NCBI GenBank assembly: GCA_031277855.1
Contig: JAITLO010000008.1
Location: forward strand, 248,001 to 312,000
Length of the DNA: 64,000 nt
Origin: Acidovorax sp.
Lineage (GTDB): Bacteria > Pseudomonadota > Gammaproteobacteria > Burkholderiales > Burkholderiaceae_C
Direction of reading: 5' to 3'
Of the stretch, positions 1 to 8,730 are shown in pieces; within the stretch, counting starts at the first letter, position 1; each line of letters begins with the position of its first letter. A program made the translations under genes and the position numbers. Under the pieces are notes generated by a model. It was not told the origin of the DNA and did not search any database. It worked only from the letters and a program-made list of their open reading frames with translations.

Positions 1-366
1 CTGGGTGTGTATGAAATGGGCCGGGTGGAGCTGCTGCGCGATCTGTTCATCTGGGCCTATGAGCGCAGCACGCAGGAGTACACCGCGATTCGCCAGACCC
101 TGGCCGAGCCCGATCCACTGCGCCTGGGCTATCGGGCGCTGATCAAGGAAACAGTGCGCGCCGTCGTCCAGCAGCCGGGCACTGACGCCATCGCCCTGGT
201 GGAGCAGGCCGTGGAACAACAGGCGCCGCCGGCCCAGCGCGCCGAGCTCAAGGCCCTGATATTGGATGAGCTGCGCCGCCTGCACGAGGGCGTGCTGGCG
301 CGCTATGGCCTGCGGCCCAGCGAATGGCAGGCCTGGAAGCTCTGGCAGAACGGGCTGCGGCGATAA
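1..366 (+). CDS. Fic family protein, C-terminal fragment (cut by window start)
   Basis: The reading frame is open from base 1 to the TAA at 364-366, so only the last 121 residues are present. The fragment contains the stretch YEMGRVELLRDLF followed by WAYERS, which I recognise from the helical C-terminal region of Fic/DOC AMPylation proteins. The catalytic HPFxxGNG motif would lie upstream of the window and cannot be checked. No membrane segment or signal is visible. Family assignment rests on recalled similarity of the tail only, so another helical protein remains possible. Confidence 0.5.
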   Translation: MGVYEMGRVELLRDLFIWAYERSTQEYTAIRQTLAEPDPLRLGYRALIKETVRAVVQQPGTDAIALVEQAVEQQAPPAQRAELKALILDELRRLHEGVLARYGLRPSEWQAWKLWQNGLRR

Positions 367-515
367 CCAAGCGCTTGCGGAGCGCATCTGCGGTTTGCAT
401 CTGAGCTCATGCGTAAATCTTTGTTGGTCTGCCGGTGCTTTGCACCTAGAGTCGCGCTCCTTGACCGAGTGCACTCCCCGCGCTCGGCAGCGACAGGAAT
501 GTGAGAGTGAGTCAG

Positions 516-2162
516 ATGAACAAGCGTGAGTTTTTGCTGTCCGGCCTCAAGGCCGGTGCCGTGGTCAGCCTGCCCGGAGGTCTGTTGGCCTGCGCCAGCA
601 CGGTGTCCAGCCAGGATCCGGTGGTGGAAACCGCTGCGGGCAAGCTGCGCGGGCTGCGCAGCGCCCAGGGCTTTGCCTTCAAGGGCGTGCCCTATGGCGA
701 GAGTACGGGCGGAGCGAACCGCTTCCGCGCCCCGGCGGCCAAGCAGGCCTGGGCCGGCGTGCGGGACGCCACCCAGCACGGCGCCAGCGCGCCGCAGCCC
801 AAGGGCGCATCGGTGCCGGAATTTACCTGGTACTGGTCGGATGCGGCCACCAGCGAAGACTGCCTGTCCCTGGCGGTCTACACCCCGGCCCTGGATGGCA
901 AAAAGCGCCCCGTGTTGCTGTGGCTGCATGGCGGCGGCTTTGCCACCGGCGCCGGCACCTCGCCTGGCTTTGATGGCAGCTATCTGGCCCGCGCGCAGGA
1001 TGTGGTGGTGGTCTCCATCAACCACCGCCTGAATGTGTTTGGGTCGCTGCTGATCGAGGCCCCGGGTTTTGCGGCCGAGTCGGCCAATCTGGGCGTACTG
1101 GACCAGGTGCTGGCGCTGCGCTGGGTGCGCGAGAATATTGAGCGCTTTGGTGGTGATGCCGGCAATGTGACCATCTTTGGCCAGTCCGGCGGCGCGGCCA
1201 AGGTCACGGCGCTGCTGGGGGCGCCGGCCGCCAAGGGCCTGTTCCACAAGGCCGTGGTGCAAAGCGGCTCGGGCCTGTGGCGCCTGGCCAGCCGCGACAA
1301 GGTGGCCCAGGCCAGCCACGGCCTGCTGCAGGAGCTGGGGCTGGACCGCGCCAGCGCTGCGCGCATACAGCAGTTGCCGGTCGAGCAGATTGTGGCGGCC
1401 TATAGCAAGCTGCTGGCCAAGACCGGGGGCGTCAGCGAATTTCGCCCCACGCTCGATGGCGTGGTGTTCCAGCAGGAACCCTATGACCCGGTGGCCACGC
1501 CGCTGGCGGCCCAGGTGCCGGTGTTGGTGGGCTATGCCCAGCACGAGGCCACGTTTTTTCTGGCGGGCAATCCGGCCAATTTCTCCATCAGCGAGGCCCA
1601 GCTGCAGGCGCGGGTGCAGAAGTTTCTGCGCCTGTCCGGTCCGGCTACGAACGAGCTGCTGCAAAGCTACGAGGCCCATTACCCGGGCAGCACGCCGTCG
1701 CAGCGCCTGATCGCCCTGGCCAGCGACTACAACTACAAGCTGCCCACGCTGGCCTTTGCCGATCGCCAGGCCGACCTGGGTGCGGCGCCGGTGCACGCCT
1801 ATGCCTTCGACTGGACCTCGCCGGCGCGCGCCGGGGCCCTGGGTGCGGCCCACACCGCCGAAGTGCCTTTTATCTTTGGCACGCTGGACGCTGCCCGCGC
1901 CCTGGTACAGGACAGCCCGGACCAGCTGCAGGTGCGCGATCGCCTGGGCGCCATCTGGGGCCAGTTCGCCCGCAACGGCAATCCCAACTCCGCCGCCAGT
2001 GGCGTACAGAACTGGGGCCGCTACGAGCGCGGTCAGCGCAACACCGCCCGCATCGGCAAGAGTTGGAGCGTGGCCGCCAACCCCGAGGCCCATGCCCGCC
2101 AGGCCCTGGCCCAGGTGCCGTTGTATGAGTACAGCTTCCCGGTGTCTTTTGTGCGGGATTGA
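516..2162 (+). CDS. Carboxylesterase type B (para-nitrobenzyl esterase-like)
   Basis: A 548-residue alpha/beta-hydrolase that should hydrolyse carboxylic esters. The family landmarks are present in order: the SEDCLSLAVYTP block, the oxyanion-hole HGGGF, and the nucleophile elbow FGQSGGA with Ser224. Length fits the type B family (about 500-560). The N-terminus MNKREFLLSGLKAGAV followed by LLACAS looks like an export signal with a lipobox Cys, so the enzyme is probably a periplasmic or membrane-anchored lipoprotein. A GTG at 501 is in frame, but the ATG at 516 starts exactly at the signal peptide and is preferred. It is transcribed alone and is followed by a hairpin at 2249. Natural substrate unknown. 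Confidence 0.85.
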   Translation: MNKREFLLSGLKAGAVVSLPGGLLACASTVSSQDPVVETAAGKLRGLRSAQGFAFKGVPYGESTGGANRFRAPAAKQAWAGVRDATQHGASAPQPKGASVPEFTWYWSDAATSEDCLSLAVYTPALDGKKRPVLLWLHGGGFATGAGTSPGFDGSYLARAQDVVVVSINHRLNVFGSLLIEAPGFAAESANLGVLDQVLALRWVRENIERFGGDAGNVTIFGQSGGAAKVTALLGAPAAKGLFHKAVVQSGSGLWRLASRDKVAQASHGLLQELGLDRASAARIQQLPVEQIVAAYSKLLAKTGGVSEFRPTLDGVVFQQEPYDPVATPLAAQVPVLVGYAQHEATFFLAGNPANFSISEAQLQARVQKFLRLSGPATNELLQSYEAHYPGSTPSQRLIALASDYNYKLPTLAFADRQADLGAAPVHAYAFDWTSPARAGALGAAHTAEVPFIFGTLDAARALVQDSPDQLQVRDRLGAIWGQFARNGNPNSAASGVQNWGRYERGQRNTARIGKSWSVAANPEAHARQALAQVPLYEYSFPVSFVRD

Positions 2163-2248
2163 GTTTTGGCGGGGCATGGCCGCTTCTGAAAACAGGAGCA
2201 GCCAGCACAGATAGATTCAGTGTTTCAGGTCTGAAACCATGTAAAAAA

Positions 2249-2280
2249 AGCCACCCGATTGCGGTGGCTGCTTTGATTTT
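2249..2280 (+). terminator. Probable rho-independent terminator after the carboxylesterase
   Basis: AGCCACC (2249-2255) pairs with GGTGGCT (2263-2269) around a 7-nt loop, followed by a T-rich but interrupted tail. The rest of the 368-base gap (2163-2530) holds no other gene or element I can support, although the last 60 bases become AT-rich ahead of the carbonic anhydrase. Confidence 0.6.
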
Positions 2281-2530
2281 GGGAGTGCGCTGTGGCTGAG
2301 CCCGGTTATCCAGAATGCCATTGCCCGGTCTGGCTGCGTGGTGTGCCAGCAGCCTACTGTCACTGCTAGGCTTTGCCCGCTCCACCGCGATCCAAGCCAG
2401 GAATGCAGCTTGTGCTCCGTGTTGGTCGCTCCAGGTACTCCAAAGCGGAATGGTGCATTGGCACATTGGCATTACCGGCGGATTTTGGTGCGGTGCAAAG
2501 CAATCTCTTCTTGGTTCTGAAAGGAATTTT

Positions 2531-3268
2531 ATGCAGTGCAAATTGCTGACAGGATTGATGGTGCTGGCATTCGGTTTTTCGGTGCATGCCAATGAGCTCT
2601 GGAGCTATGAAGGCAGTGGCGCCCCTGAAAACTGGGGAAAGCTGAGCCAGGAGTTTCAAATCTGTGAAAAGGGGTTCAATCAATCCCCTATAGATATCCA
2701 AAGAACAGTGAATGGAAAATTACCAGCGCTGGATATCAATATTCATGTGAAAAATCAGGAGATTATCAACAACGGCCACTCCATACAGATCAATGTGGCC
2801 AATGATGATGATTTTTCAATTGATGGCAAAGACTATAATTTAAAGCAATTCCACTTTCACAGTCCCAGCGAGAACAAGATAAAGGGAAAAGAGTTTCCAC
2901 TGGAGATTCACCTTGTCCATGCAATGGAAGAAGATGGCAACCGCCTTGCGGTGCTGGCCGTGATGGTGGAAGAAGGCAAGCCCAATCCCGCCATTGCGGA
3001 GATTTTGAAATCCCTGCCCAAAGAGAAAAACAAGGCAGAGGCTTTGAATACCACCATCAATATTTCATCGCTCTATCCCAAAAGCCGGCATTACTACCGT
3101 TTCAGCGGTTCGCTGACCACGCCGCCGTGCACCGAAGGGGTGGTGTGGCTGGTGATGAAGCAGTCCATCAAGGCATCCAAAGCGCAGATTGAGGCCTTTG
3201 AAGAAGCCTTGGAGCATGCCAACAACCGGCCGCCGCAGCCGCTCAATGGGCGCGTGGTGGTGGAGTAA
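2531..3268 (+). CDS. Alpha-class carbonic anhydrase, periplasmic
   Basis: A 245-residue alpha-carbonic anhydrase interconverting CO2 and bicarbonate, probably in the periplasm. The zinc ligands are visible as His108 and His110 in FHFHSPSEN and His127 in EIHLVHA. The family blocks QSPIDI and GSLTTPPCTEGV are also intact. Residues 1-20 form a cleavable signal peptide. The ATG at 2531 follows AAGGAA by about 7 bases, which decides the start against a longer frame from 2315. The gene is clearly more AT-rich than its neighbours in its first 500 bases, with codons such as AAT, ATT and AAA, suggesting recent acquisition. It stands alone, with no partner gene nearby. Confidence 0.93.
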   Translation: MQCKLLTGLMVLAFGFSVHANELWSYEGSGAPENWGKLSQEFQICEKGFNQSPIDIQRTVNGKLPALDINIHVKNQEIINNGHSIQINVANDDDFSIDGKDYNLKQFHFHSPSENKIKGKEFPLEIHLVHAMEEDGNRLAVLAVMVEEGKPNPAIAEILKSLPKEKNKAEALNTTINISSLYPKSRHYYRFSGSLTTPPCTEGVVWLVMKQSIKASKAQIEAFEEALEHANNRPPQPLNGRVVVE

Positions 3269-3319
3269 GGCGGACGTGCTTAGAGGGTTGTTCAGACAGA
3301 CTGCAAACCAGGTGACAGA

Positions 3320-4543
3320 TTAGCCCTCTGTAGCCAAAACCTTGGCCGCTGCATCCGGTTCGGTTCCTGGCAACTCCAGCTGCTCCGGCTGGGCCAGTTC
3401 CACCCGGTTACGCCCACCGGCCTTGCCGCGGTAAAGGGCCGCATCGGCCTGCTGCAGGGCCTGGTCCAGCGCGCTGGCATGGTCAAAGCATTCGGATATG
3501 CCAATGGTGGCGGTGCAGCGTATGGGCCCGTGCAGCGCGGGGCCCGGCACCTGGGCCTGGGCAATGGCCATGCGCAGGCGCTCGGCCAGTTGCAGTGCGC
3601 CTGCGTCGTCGGTGTGCAAACAGGCCAGTACAAACTCCTCGCCGCCCAGCCTGCAGGCCAGATCGCCCTGGCGTGCTGTGCTGTGGAGTACCTCGGCCAC
3701 GCGGCACAGCACCAGGTCGCCCACCTTGTGGCCGTAGCTGTCGTTGATGTGCTTGAAATGGTCTATGTCCACCAGCAGCACATGGGCCGGGCCGGCGCCA
3801 CGCGAGCGGAAGTAGGTCTCCAGCCCTTGCTGCAGGCCGCGCCGGTTCAGCAGCTTGGTCAGCGGGTCTTGCGAGGCCATGGCTTGCAGCTCATCCGTGA
3901 GGCGACGCAGCACCAGCCACACGGCGCAGGGCGGCAGCACCGTGCCCAGAAACGACATATAGATGTAGAACACCGTCTGAAAACGGCTGCTCATATTCAG
4001 AGCCTGCATGCCGCCGGAAAGAATGATCACCAGCTTGGCTGCATTGAGCCCGCAAATACCGGCAATCAGCAGCGCAAACACCAGCATTTCGATGCGCAAA
4101 TCCTTGGCAAAGCTGCGCATACCATGCAAAGCGGCCAGCGTCATGGCCAGAAACAACAGGCTGCAGCTGCCCGACAGCAGCGCAAAACGGGCGGCAGAGC
4201 CCAGCGTCCACTGCACCAGCAACTGGGCCGCGGTATAGCCCGCAGCCAAGCTCAGCAGCGGCCACATCACTGGGGTGGGCCGATTGAAAAAGCGCATGGC
4301 GCCCAGCACATATCCCACGGGCGCACACAGGGTGAGCGTATGGCTGATGACGCTGGCTGGGCCCCAGCCAGGTGGGCCCGCCAGCAGTTGCAGGATATAG
4401 GCGCAGCCCAGCATCAGATTGCCCAGTGCAAACACCTCCATGCCCATGGTTTTGCCATGCAGCCGGGTGCTGATCAGCCAGAACATCAGGCAAAAGCACA
4501 GCAGGTGCACGCAAAGCATGCCGAGGATGACGATGGCAACCAT
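3320..4543 (-). CDS. Membrane-bound diguanylate cyclase (GGDEF)
   Basis: A 407-residue protein predicted to make cyclic di-GMP from two GTP. The N-terminal half, about residues 1-210, is a string of hydrophobic helices beginning MVAIVILGMLCVHLLCFC, so it is an integral membrane sensor of unknown ligand. The C-terminal half is a GGDEF domain with DPLTKLLNRRG, DIDHFKHIND and the active-site variant GGEEF, which is catalytically competent in known enzymes. The frame extends upstream to 4786, but that extension has no membrane or domain character, and the ATG at 4543 begins directly at the first helix. No neighbouring effector gene is apparent. Confidence 0.85.
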   Translation of the reverse strand: MVAIVILGMLCVHLLCFCLMFWLISTRLHGKTMGMEVFALGNLMLGCAYILQLLAGPPGWGPASVISHTLTLCAPVGYVLGAMRFFNRPTPVMWPLLSLAAGYTAAQLLVQWTLGSAARFALLSGSCSLLFLAMTLAALHGMRSFAKDLRIEMLVFALLIAGICGLNAAKLVIILSGGMQALNMSSRFQTVFYIYMSFLGTVLPPCAVWLVLRRLTDELQAMASQDPLTKLLNRRGLQQGLETYFRSRGAGPAHVLLVDIDHFKHINDSYGHKVGDLVLCRVAEVLHSTARQGDLACRLGGEEFVLACLHTDDAGALQLAERLRMAIAQAQVPGPALHGPIRCTATIGISECFDHASALDQALQQADAALYRGKAGGRNRVELAQPEQLELPGTEPDAAAKVLATEG

Positions 4544-4812
4544 GGGGAATCGGTGGGCGCTGGCCAGAGAGTGGGCAGGGCAGGTGGATATGCACCGTGC
4601 AGATGCGAGGCACGGGCGCGGGCTGGGGCGCAAAAATGCCGCTGATCGTAAGTGGTTGTAATCTTTTCCGTCAAGAGAGCGGTAGGTCATCAGCCACAGA
4701 GCTGCTGCACATGCCATGACAGCCTGGCCAGCCAGGGTCGACGGCGCCGCAAAGCTGCGCTGTACAGCCGCTACACTCGTCAGCACTTTTTACTCCACGA
4801 GGCCTATTTCCC

Positions 4813-5211
4813 ATGAAGTCTTCTTCGCTCTTGCTGTCCGGTGCTTTGGTGGTTGGTGGTCTGGCGCTGCCCAGCATGGCAGGGGCGGCCAGCCTGTCCT
4901 TTCTGAACCACACCATCACCAACCGCATTCCGGCCAAGGATGTACCGGCGTTTCAGGCCACGGTGGCCGAGGTGCTGAACCAGTCGGCCGATGGCCAGAC
5001 CACGCAGTGGAGCAGCTCCGAGGGCGTGCCGCGCCGGGCGCCGGTGCAGGCCGCGCTGACGCCGCTGCAGACCACGGAGACCAAGACCTTCAGCGCCTGC
5101 CGCCTGCTGAATGCCGATATCCGCCAGCACAAGTCGCAAGAGACCTGGAAGTTCTGGTTCTGCAAGCAGGAAGATGGCAGCTGGAAGGCCAGCGGCGGGA
5201 TACCCAAGTAA
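4813..5211 (+). CDS. Small secreted protein with surface-antigen-like C-terminus
   Basis: A 132-residue protein with a signal peptide (MKSSSLLLSGALVVGGLALPSMAGA). The mature part ends with a Cys-containing block, ACRLLNADI then FWFCKQEDGSWKAS. This resembles the C-terminal segment of rickettsial 17-kDa-type surface antigens, where a CxxxDGSWK pattern closes the domain; two Cys could form a disulfide. The glycine-zipper part of that family is missing, so this is an outlier or only a local resemblance. The stop codon is followed immediately by a GC-rich dispersed repeat. Function unknown; export is the firm prediction. Confidence 0.65.
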   Translation: MKSSSLLLSGALVVGGLALPSMAGAASLSFLNHTITNRIPAKDVPAFQATVAEVLNQSADGQTTQWSSSEGVPRRAPVQAALTPLQTTETKTFSACRLLNADIRQHKSQETWKFWFCKQEDGSWKASGGIPK

Positions 5212-5308
5212 CTCCCCCTGAGCGGCTACGCCGCTTCACCTCTTTCTGGCGCTACGCGCCGGAGGGGATGGCACCGGCACTGCGGGGCGGCGCGGCTTCC
5301 CTGCGGGC
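5212..5308 (+). repeat. GC-rich post-stop repeat, copy A
   Basis: This begins CTCCCCCTGAGCGGC directly after the stop codon of the upstream gene and runs through two hairpins (AGCGGCTACGCCGCT and GGCGCTACGCGCC) into a block ending GGGGCGGCGCGGC. Closely related sequences occur after fdx (about 53121-53230) and after the PLP dehydratase (55257-55361, minus orientation). All three copies are in the sense orientation of the gene they follow. Confidence 0.75.
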
Positions 5309-5310
5309 AT

Positions 5311-5335
5311 TAAAAAATCCCGCCAAAGGCGGGAT
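5311..5335 (-). terminator. Rho-independent terminator of the chemoreceptor gene
   Basis: ATCCCGCC (5317-5324) pairs with GGCGGGAT (5328-5335) across an AAA loop. Read on the minus strand the stem is followed by a run of six T (5312-5317). It lies 53 bases past the stop codon of the minus-strand chemoreceptor. Confidence 0.85.
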
Positions 5336-5387
5336 GTGAAGATGTCTTGAAGCGGCCCGTCATGGGCCGTTGATGTTTGGGGTTGCA

Positions 5388-6935
5388 TCAAACCTGCTTC
5401 AGGCGGAACACGCTGACCATCTGCGACAGCTCCGTCGTTTGCTGCTGCATGGACTGGGCGGCGGCGGTGGACTCTTCCACCAGGGCTGCGTTTTGCTGGG
5501 TGACCAGATCGATCTCCACCACGGCGCGGTTGATCTGCTCGATGCCCGAGGTCTGCTCGTGGCTGGCGGCGGTGATCTCGCCCATGATGTCGGTCACGCG
5601 CTGGATGCTGCGCACGATTTCCTGCATGGTCTGGCCGGCCTCGTTGACCTGCTGGCTGCCTTCCTGGACCTTGTCCACGGAGTTGCCTATCAAGGCCTTG
5701 ATCTCCTTGGCCGCTTCCGCGCTGCGCCCGGCCAGGGTGCGTACCTCGCCGGCCACCACGGCAAAGCCACGGCCTTGCTCGCCGGCGCGGGCGGCTTCCA
5801 CGGCGGCGTTGAGTGCCAGGATGTTGGTCTGGAAGGCGATGGAGTCGATCACGCCAATGATGTCGGCGATTTTCTTGGACGAATCGGTGATGGCGCCCAT
5901 GGTCTCCACCACCTGCGACACCACCTGGCCGCCCTTGGTGGCTACATCCGAGGCGGACAGCGCCAACTGATTGGCCTGATGGGCGTTGTCGGCGTTTTGC
6001 TTGACGGTGGAGGTCAGCTCCTCCATGGAGGCAGCGGTTTGCTGCAGCGAGCTGGCCTGCTCTTCGGTCCGGGCCGACAGGTCATGGTTGCCTGCAGCGA
6101 TCTGGCTGGAAGCGGTGGCAATGCTGTCGGTTCCCAGGCGCACCTGGCCCACCAGCCGGCCCAGGCCGACGTTCATATCGTGCAGTGCCTGCAGCAGCTG
6201 GCCGGTTTCGTCGGTGCTGTGGCTTTGGATGTCGGCGCTCAAGTCGCCATCGGCCACGCGGCGGGCCACGGCCACGGCGTTTTGCAGCGGGCGGGTGATG
6301 CCCACCGTGAGGCGCCAGGCCGCGAACAGGCCCATGGCCAGCGCCAGGGCGGCCAGGGTCAGCAAATAGGCCTGGCTGTTCTTCTCGATTTGCTGCACCT
6401 CTGCGGCCCGGGCATCCAGGCTGCTGCGCTGCAGGCGAACCAGATCGGCCACATGCTGCATGTAATTGCGGGCCGAAGGCAGATAGGACTGCATCAGCTG
6501 CGCCTCGGCCTCGCTGGCCATGCCGCTGCCCTTGAGCTGGCTGACCTTGTCACGGGCAGCCAGGTAGTCCTTGCGAATGACCATGATCTTGTCCATGACC
6601 TCGCGCTCCGGCGGTGTCAGCAGGGGCTCAATCTGCTTCAGCAAATCGGCTGTGCTTTGGCTGGTGGCGGCAATATCGTCGGCAAAGAAAGGCACCAGGC
6701 TGGCATCGCTGCTTTTGGCAATGGCCGTGGTGCGTGCTACCGCCACGGCGATGTTGCTGTTCCAGTCGCTGATGAGGCGCTCCTTGGTCAACGGCTCTTG
6801 CATCATGGCCTGCGTGGCCAGTCCCACGGCACGCAGCTGCCACATGCCGATGGCAGTGGTAAAGACCGTGAATGCAAGCATGACGGCAAAGCCCAGGCCC
6901 AAGCGCGAGCCGATGTTTAGCTGGGAAAATTTCAT
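5388..6935 (-). CDS. Methyl-accepting chemotaxis protein
   Basis: A 515-residue transmembrane chemoreceptor. TM1 is about residues 10-32 ([19 protein letters not shown]), a periplasmic four-helix-type ligand domain follows, and TM2 is about 190-210. A HAMP domain ([14 protein letters not shown]) then leads into the cytoplasmic signalling coiled coil with the conserved hairpin tip [41 protein letters not shown] split over about residues 355-395. It would couple to CheW/CheA. No C-terminal NWETF-like CheR-tether pentapeptide is present; the chain ends FRLKQV. Ligand unknown. It is transcribed alone and ends at a strong terminator. Confidence 0.95.
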   Translation of the reverse strand: MKFSQLNIGSRLGLGFAVMLAFTVFTTAIGMWQLRAVGLATQAMMQEPLTKERLISDWNSNIAVAVARTTAIAKSSDASLVPFFADDIAATSQSTADLLKQIEPLLTPPEREVMDKIMVIRKDYLAARDKVSQLKGSGMASEAEAQLMQSYLPSARNYMQHVADLVRLQRSSLDARAAEVQQIEKNSQAYLLTLAALALAMGLFAAWRLTVGITRPLQNAVAVARRVADGDLSADIQSHSTDETGQLLQALHDMNVGLGRLVGQVRLGTDSIATASSQIAAGNHDLSARTEEQASSLQQTAASMEELTSTVKQNADNAHQANQLALSASDVATKGGQVVSQVVETMGAITDSSKKIADIIGVIDSIAFQTNILALNAAVEAARAGEQGRGFAVVAGEVRTLAGRSAEAAKEIKALIGNSVDKVQEGSQQVNEAGQTMQEIVRSIQRVTDIMGEITAASHEQTSGIEQINRAVVEIDLVTQQNAALVEESTAAAQSMQQQTTELSQMVSVFRLKQV

Positions 6936-7303
6936 GAAATGACTTGTTTAGCGTGCAAAACGGGTCCCCGGAATAGCGGCGGGAGCCCAGGTCTTGCCTG
7001 GCGAAATGGGTAAAAATAGGTAGAAACACTAGTGTCCAAGGCTTGGACATGTCTTGCTGGGGGCGGGCAAGAGGGGGCAGAAAAACACCGTTTTTAGGGC
7101 GGCCCTTGCATGGTGTGCGCCAAAACCTGCTAGGCAAGGGTTTTCTTCGCTGATGCGCCAAGGCGTGGCAGCACGTCAGCGGCGGCGCGTCGCCATCACA
7201 GGTGGGTGGCGACGCGCTGCGTCAAGGTAGGCCACACGGCCCACCGTCAGGCAAGGCGGCTGGGCTGTGTGGAGCGGATGCCCGTAGTGTCAGGCGCCGC
7301 GCT
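6936..7303. other. 368-base intergenic region upstream of the chemoreceptor
   Basis: No gene is supported here. It contains two overlapping palindromes (7026-7049, listed separately) about 95 bases upstream of the chemoreceptor start. It also holds a strong hairpin, GCGCGTCGCCA (7185-7195) pairing with TGGCGACGCGC (7207-7217), about 85 bases past the crotonase stop. That hairpin lacks a T tract on either strand. Confidence 0.6.
7026..7049. promoter_or_regulatory. Overlapping palindromes, candidate operator
   Basis: ACACTAGTGT (7026-7035) is a perfect 10-bp palindrome. It overlaps TGTCCAAG-G-CTTGGACA (7033-7049), a perfect 8+8 palindrome with a one-base centre. The pair sits in the upstream region of the minus-strand chemoreceptor. 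Dimeric repressors bind such sites, but no regulator can be named. Confidence 0.35.
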
Positions 7304-8194
7304 TCAGGTTGCATCCAGCTGCCCAAAGCGCGGATAGCCCCCGGTGTCCGGAAAGCTGGCCTCGCGTTTTTGCTGGCCGGCTTGCACGGCCTCCATCACA
7401 TGGCGGTTGCTCCAGATGCCGGACTGCAGCCAGCCCATTTGGCGCAGGCTGTCTTCCACGCTGTGGTCGCGTGCGTAGTGCAGGGCCTGCTTGCTGCCCC
7501 AGATGGCCACGGGTGGGTGCTGGGCAATCTCGCGGGCGCAGTCCATGGCGGCTTGCAGCGCGGCTTCGGGGCTGTCCAGCACGGCATTCACAAAGCCGTG
7601 TTGCAGGGCCTGGGCCGCAGGCCAGCGGCGGCCGGTATAGGCCAGCTCCTTCACCAGGCCCATGGGCAGCAGCTTGGGTAGGCGCTGCAGGCTGCCAATG
7701 TCGGCCACCATGCCGATATTGATTTCCTGCACACAGAAAAAAGCGTCTTGCGTGGCATAGCGTATGCAGGCGCAGGCCACCAGGTCCAGCGCGCCGCCCA
7801 CGCAGCCGCCTTGTATAGCGGCAATCACCGGCATGCGCAGCTGTTCGATGCGGGTCAGCGTGGCCTGCATGTCCCACAGCATTTCGGCCAGCGCGGAGCG
7901 GCCTTCGGGGCTGCGGTCATCGGGGGCAAAGCCGGGGTTGGCAAAGGTCTCCAGTGCCATGCCGGCGCAAAAATGCTTGCCGCTGCTGCTGATGACCAGG
8001 GCGCGGGCCGGGCGGGCATCGGGGTGGTGCTGCAGGTGCTGGAGCACGGCGTCCAGCTCGCGCCAGAAGCCGGGGCTCATGGCGTTCATGCGCTCGGGCT
8101 GGACCAGCTGCAGATGGGCGATAGGGCCCTGCAGCGTGAAGCGGAAATGGCTGAGAGCGGGGAGGGCGGCAGTGGCAGAGGTGGATGCAGTCAT
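7304..8194 (-). CDS. Crotonase family protein, dienoyl-CoA isomerase-like
   Basis: A 296-residue enoyl-CoA hydratase/isomerase superfamily member. The oxyanion-hole blocks SSGKHFCAGMAL and IQGGCVGGALDL are present. The segment CVQEINIGMVADIGSLQRLPK matches delta(3,5)-delta(2,4)-dienoyl-CoA isomerase (ECH1). By that alignment all three catalytic acids are kept: Asp in GGALDL, Glu in VQEIN and Asp in VADIG. This points to a role in beta-oxidation of unsaturated acyl-CoA with odd-position double bonds, rather than simple hydration. It lies alone on the minus strand, without fad partners nearby, so its substrate is inferred only from residues. Confidence 0.85.
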   Translation of the reverse strand: MTASTSATAALPALSHFRFTLQGPIAHLQLVQPERMNAMSPGFWRELDAVLQHLQHHPDARPARALVISSSGKHFCAGMALETFANPGFAPDDRSPEGRSALAEMLWDMQATLTRIEQLRMPVIAAIQGGCVGGALDLVACACIRYATQDAFFCVQEINIGMVADIGSLQRLPKLLPMGLVKELAYTGRRWPAAQALQHGFVNAVLDSPEAALQAAMDCAREIAQHPPVAIWGSKQALHYARDHSVEDSLRQMGWLQSGIWSNRHVMEAVQAGQQKREASFPDTGGYPRFGQLDAT

Positions 8195-8331
8195 GCCTGC
8201 ACTCTAGGTGCTGTGGCGCTGCCCTGTCACTGGCACAAGCGCCAGGTGTTGCACCAGGGTGTCAGCAGAGCGGGGCTGGCACACAGGTGACTGACCGAAA
8301 GAGAGGAAGGCCGGCGGCAATCGGGCCGCAT

Positions 8332-8646
8332 TCAGGCCGGAACGATTTGCACCCCATAGCCCTTGCCGCTGGCGATCACTTCCAGCAGGCGGTCGATATT
8401 GGGGTGGGCGCCGGGGCGGGCCTTGGCGTCTTCGGTGTGCTCGGCGAACAGTTGCAAGCCTTCTTCGGCCGCTGGGGCATCAATGCGGCCATGCTTGAGC
8501 GCCAGCGCGTGGTAGATGGTGAGCGAGCCTGTTTTGCCCGGTGCGTTGGGAATCTCGGCCACCACGCTGCCGTTTTCATCCAGCAGGTGCAGGGCAGCGA
8601 TTTCGGTGATGGCGGGCAGCAGGCGCAGATTGTCGGCAAAGGCCAT
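8332..8646 (-). CDS. DUF2322 family protein
   Basis: A 104-residue soluble protein that I recognise as the DUF2322 family of beta- and gammaproteobacteria. Typical blocks are LLDENGSVVAEIPNAPGK, SLTIYHAL, IDAPAAEEGLQLFAEHT and HPNIDRLLEVIASGKGY. The function of this family is not known. An in-frame codon extends the frame to 8670, but the ATG at 8646 (MAFADNLRLLP) matches the usual family start and length of about 100 residues. It sits 85 bases downstream of the membrane protein at 8731 on the same strand and may share its transcript. Confidence 0.8.
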   Translation of the reverse strand: MAFADNLRLLPAITEIAALHLLDENGSVVAEIPNAPGKTGSLTIYHALALKHGRIDAPAAEEGLQLFAEHTEDAKARPGAHPNIDRLLEVIASGKGYGVQIVPA

Positions 8647-8730
8647 GGTAGGTGGTGCAGGGTGGATCAAAAATGCAGATTGTGGGCCAGCTTGCAGGGG
8701 CTTGTGGCAAAAGCAAGGCCTTGATGGCCC

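Noticed and set aside
303-2177. Very long minus-strand open frame opposite the carboxylesterase
   Set aside because: It is the shadow of a GC-rich gene; the translation is Gly/His/Arg/Gln-rich without domains, whereas the plus strand carries all esterase motifs.
5370-6920. Plus-strand open frame opposite the chemoreceptor
   Set aside because: Composition is His/Gly/Leu-rich antisense noise; the minus strand encodes a clear receptor with a terminator.
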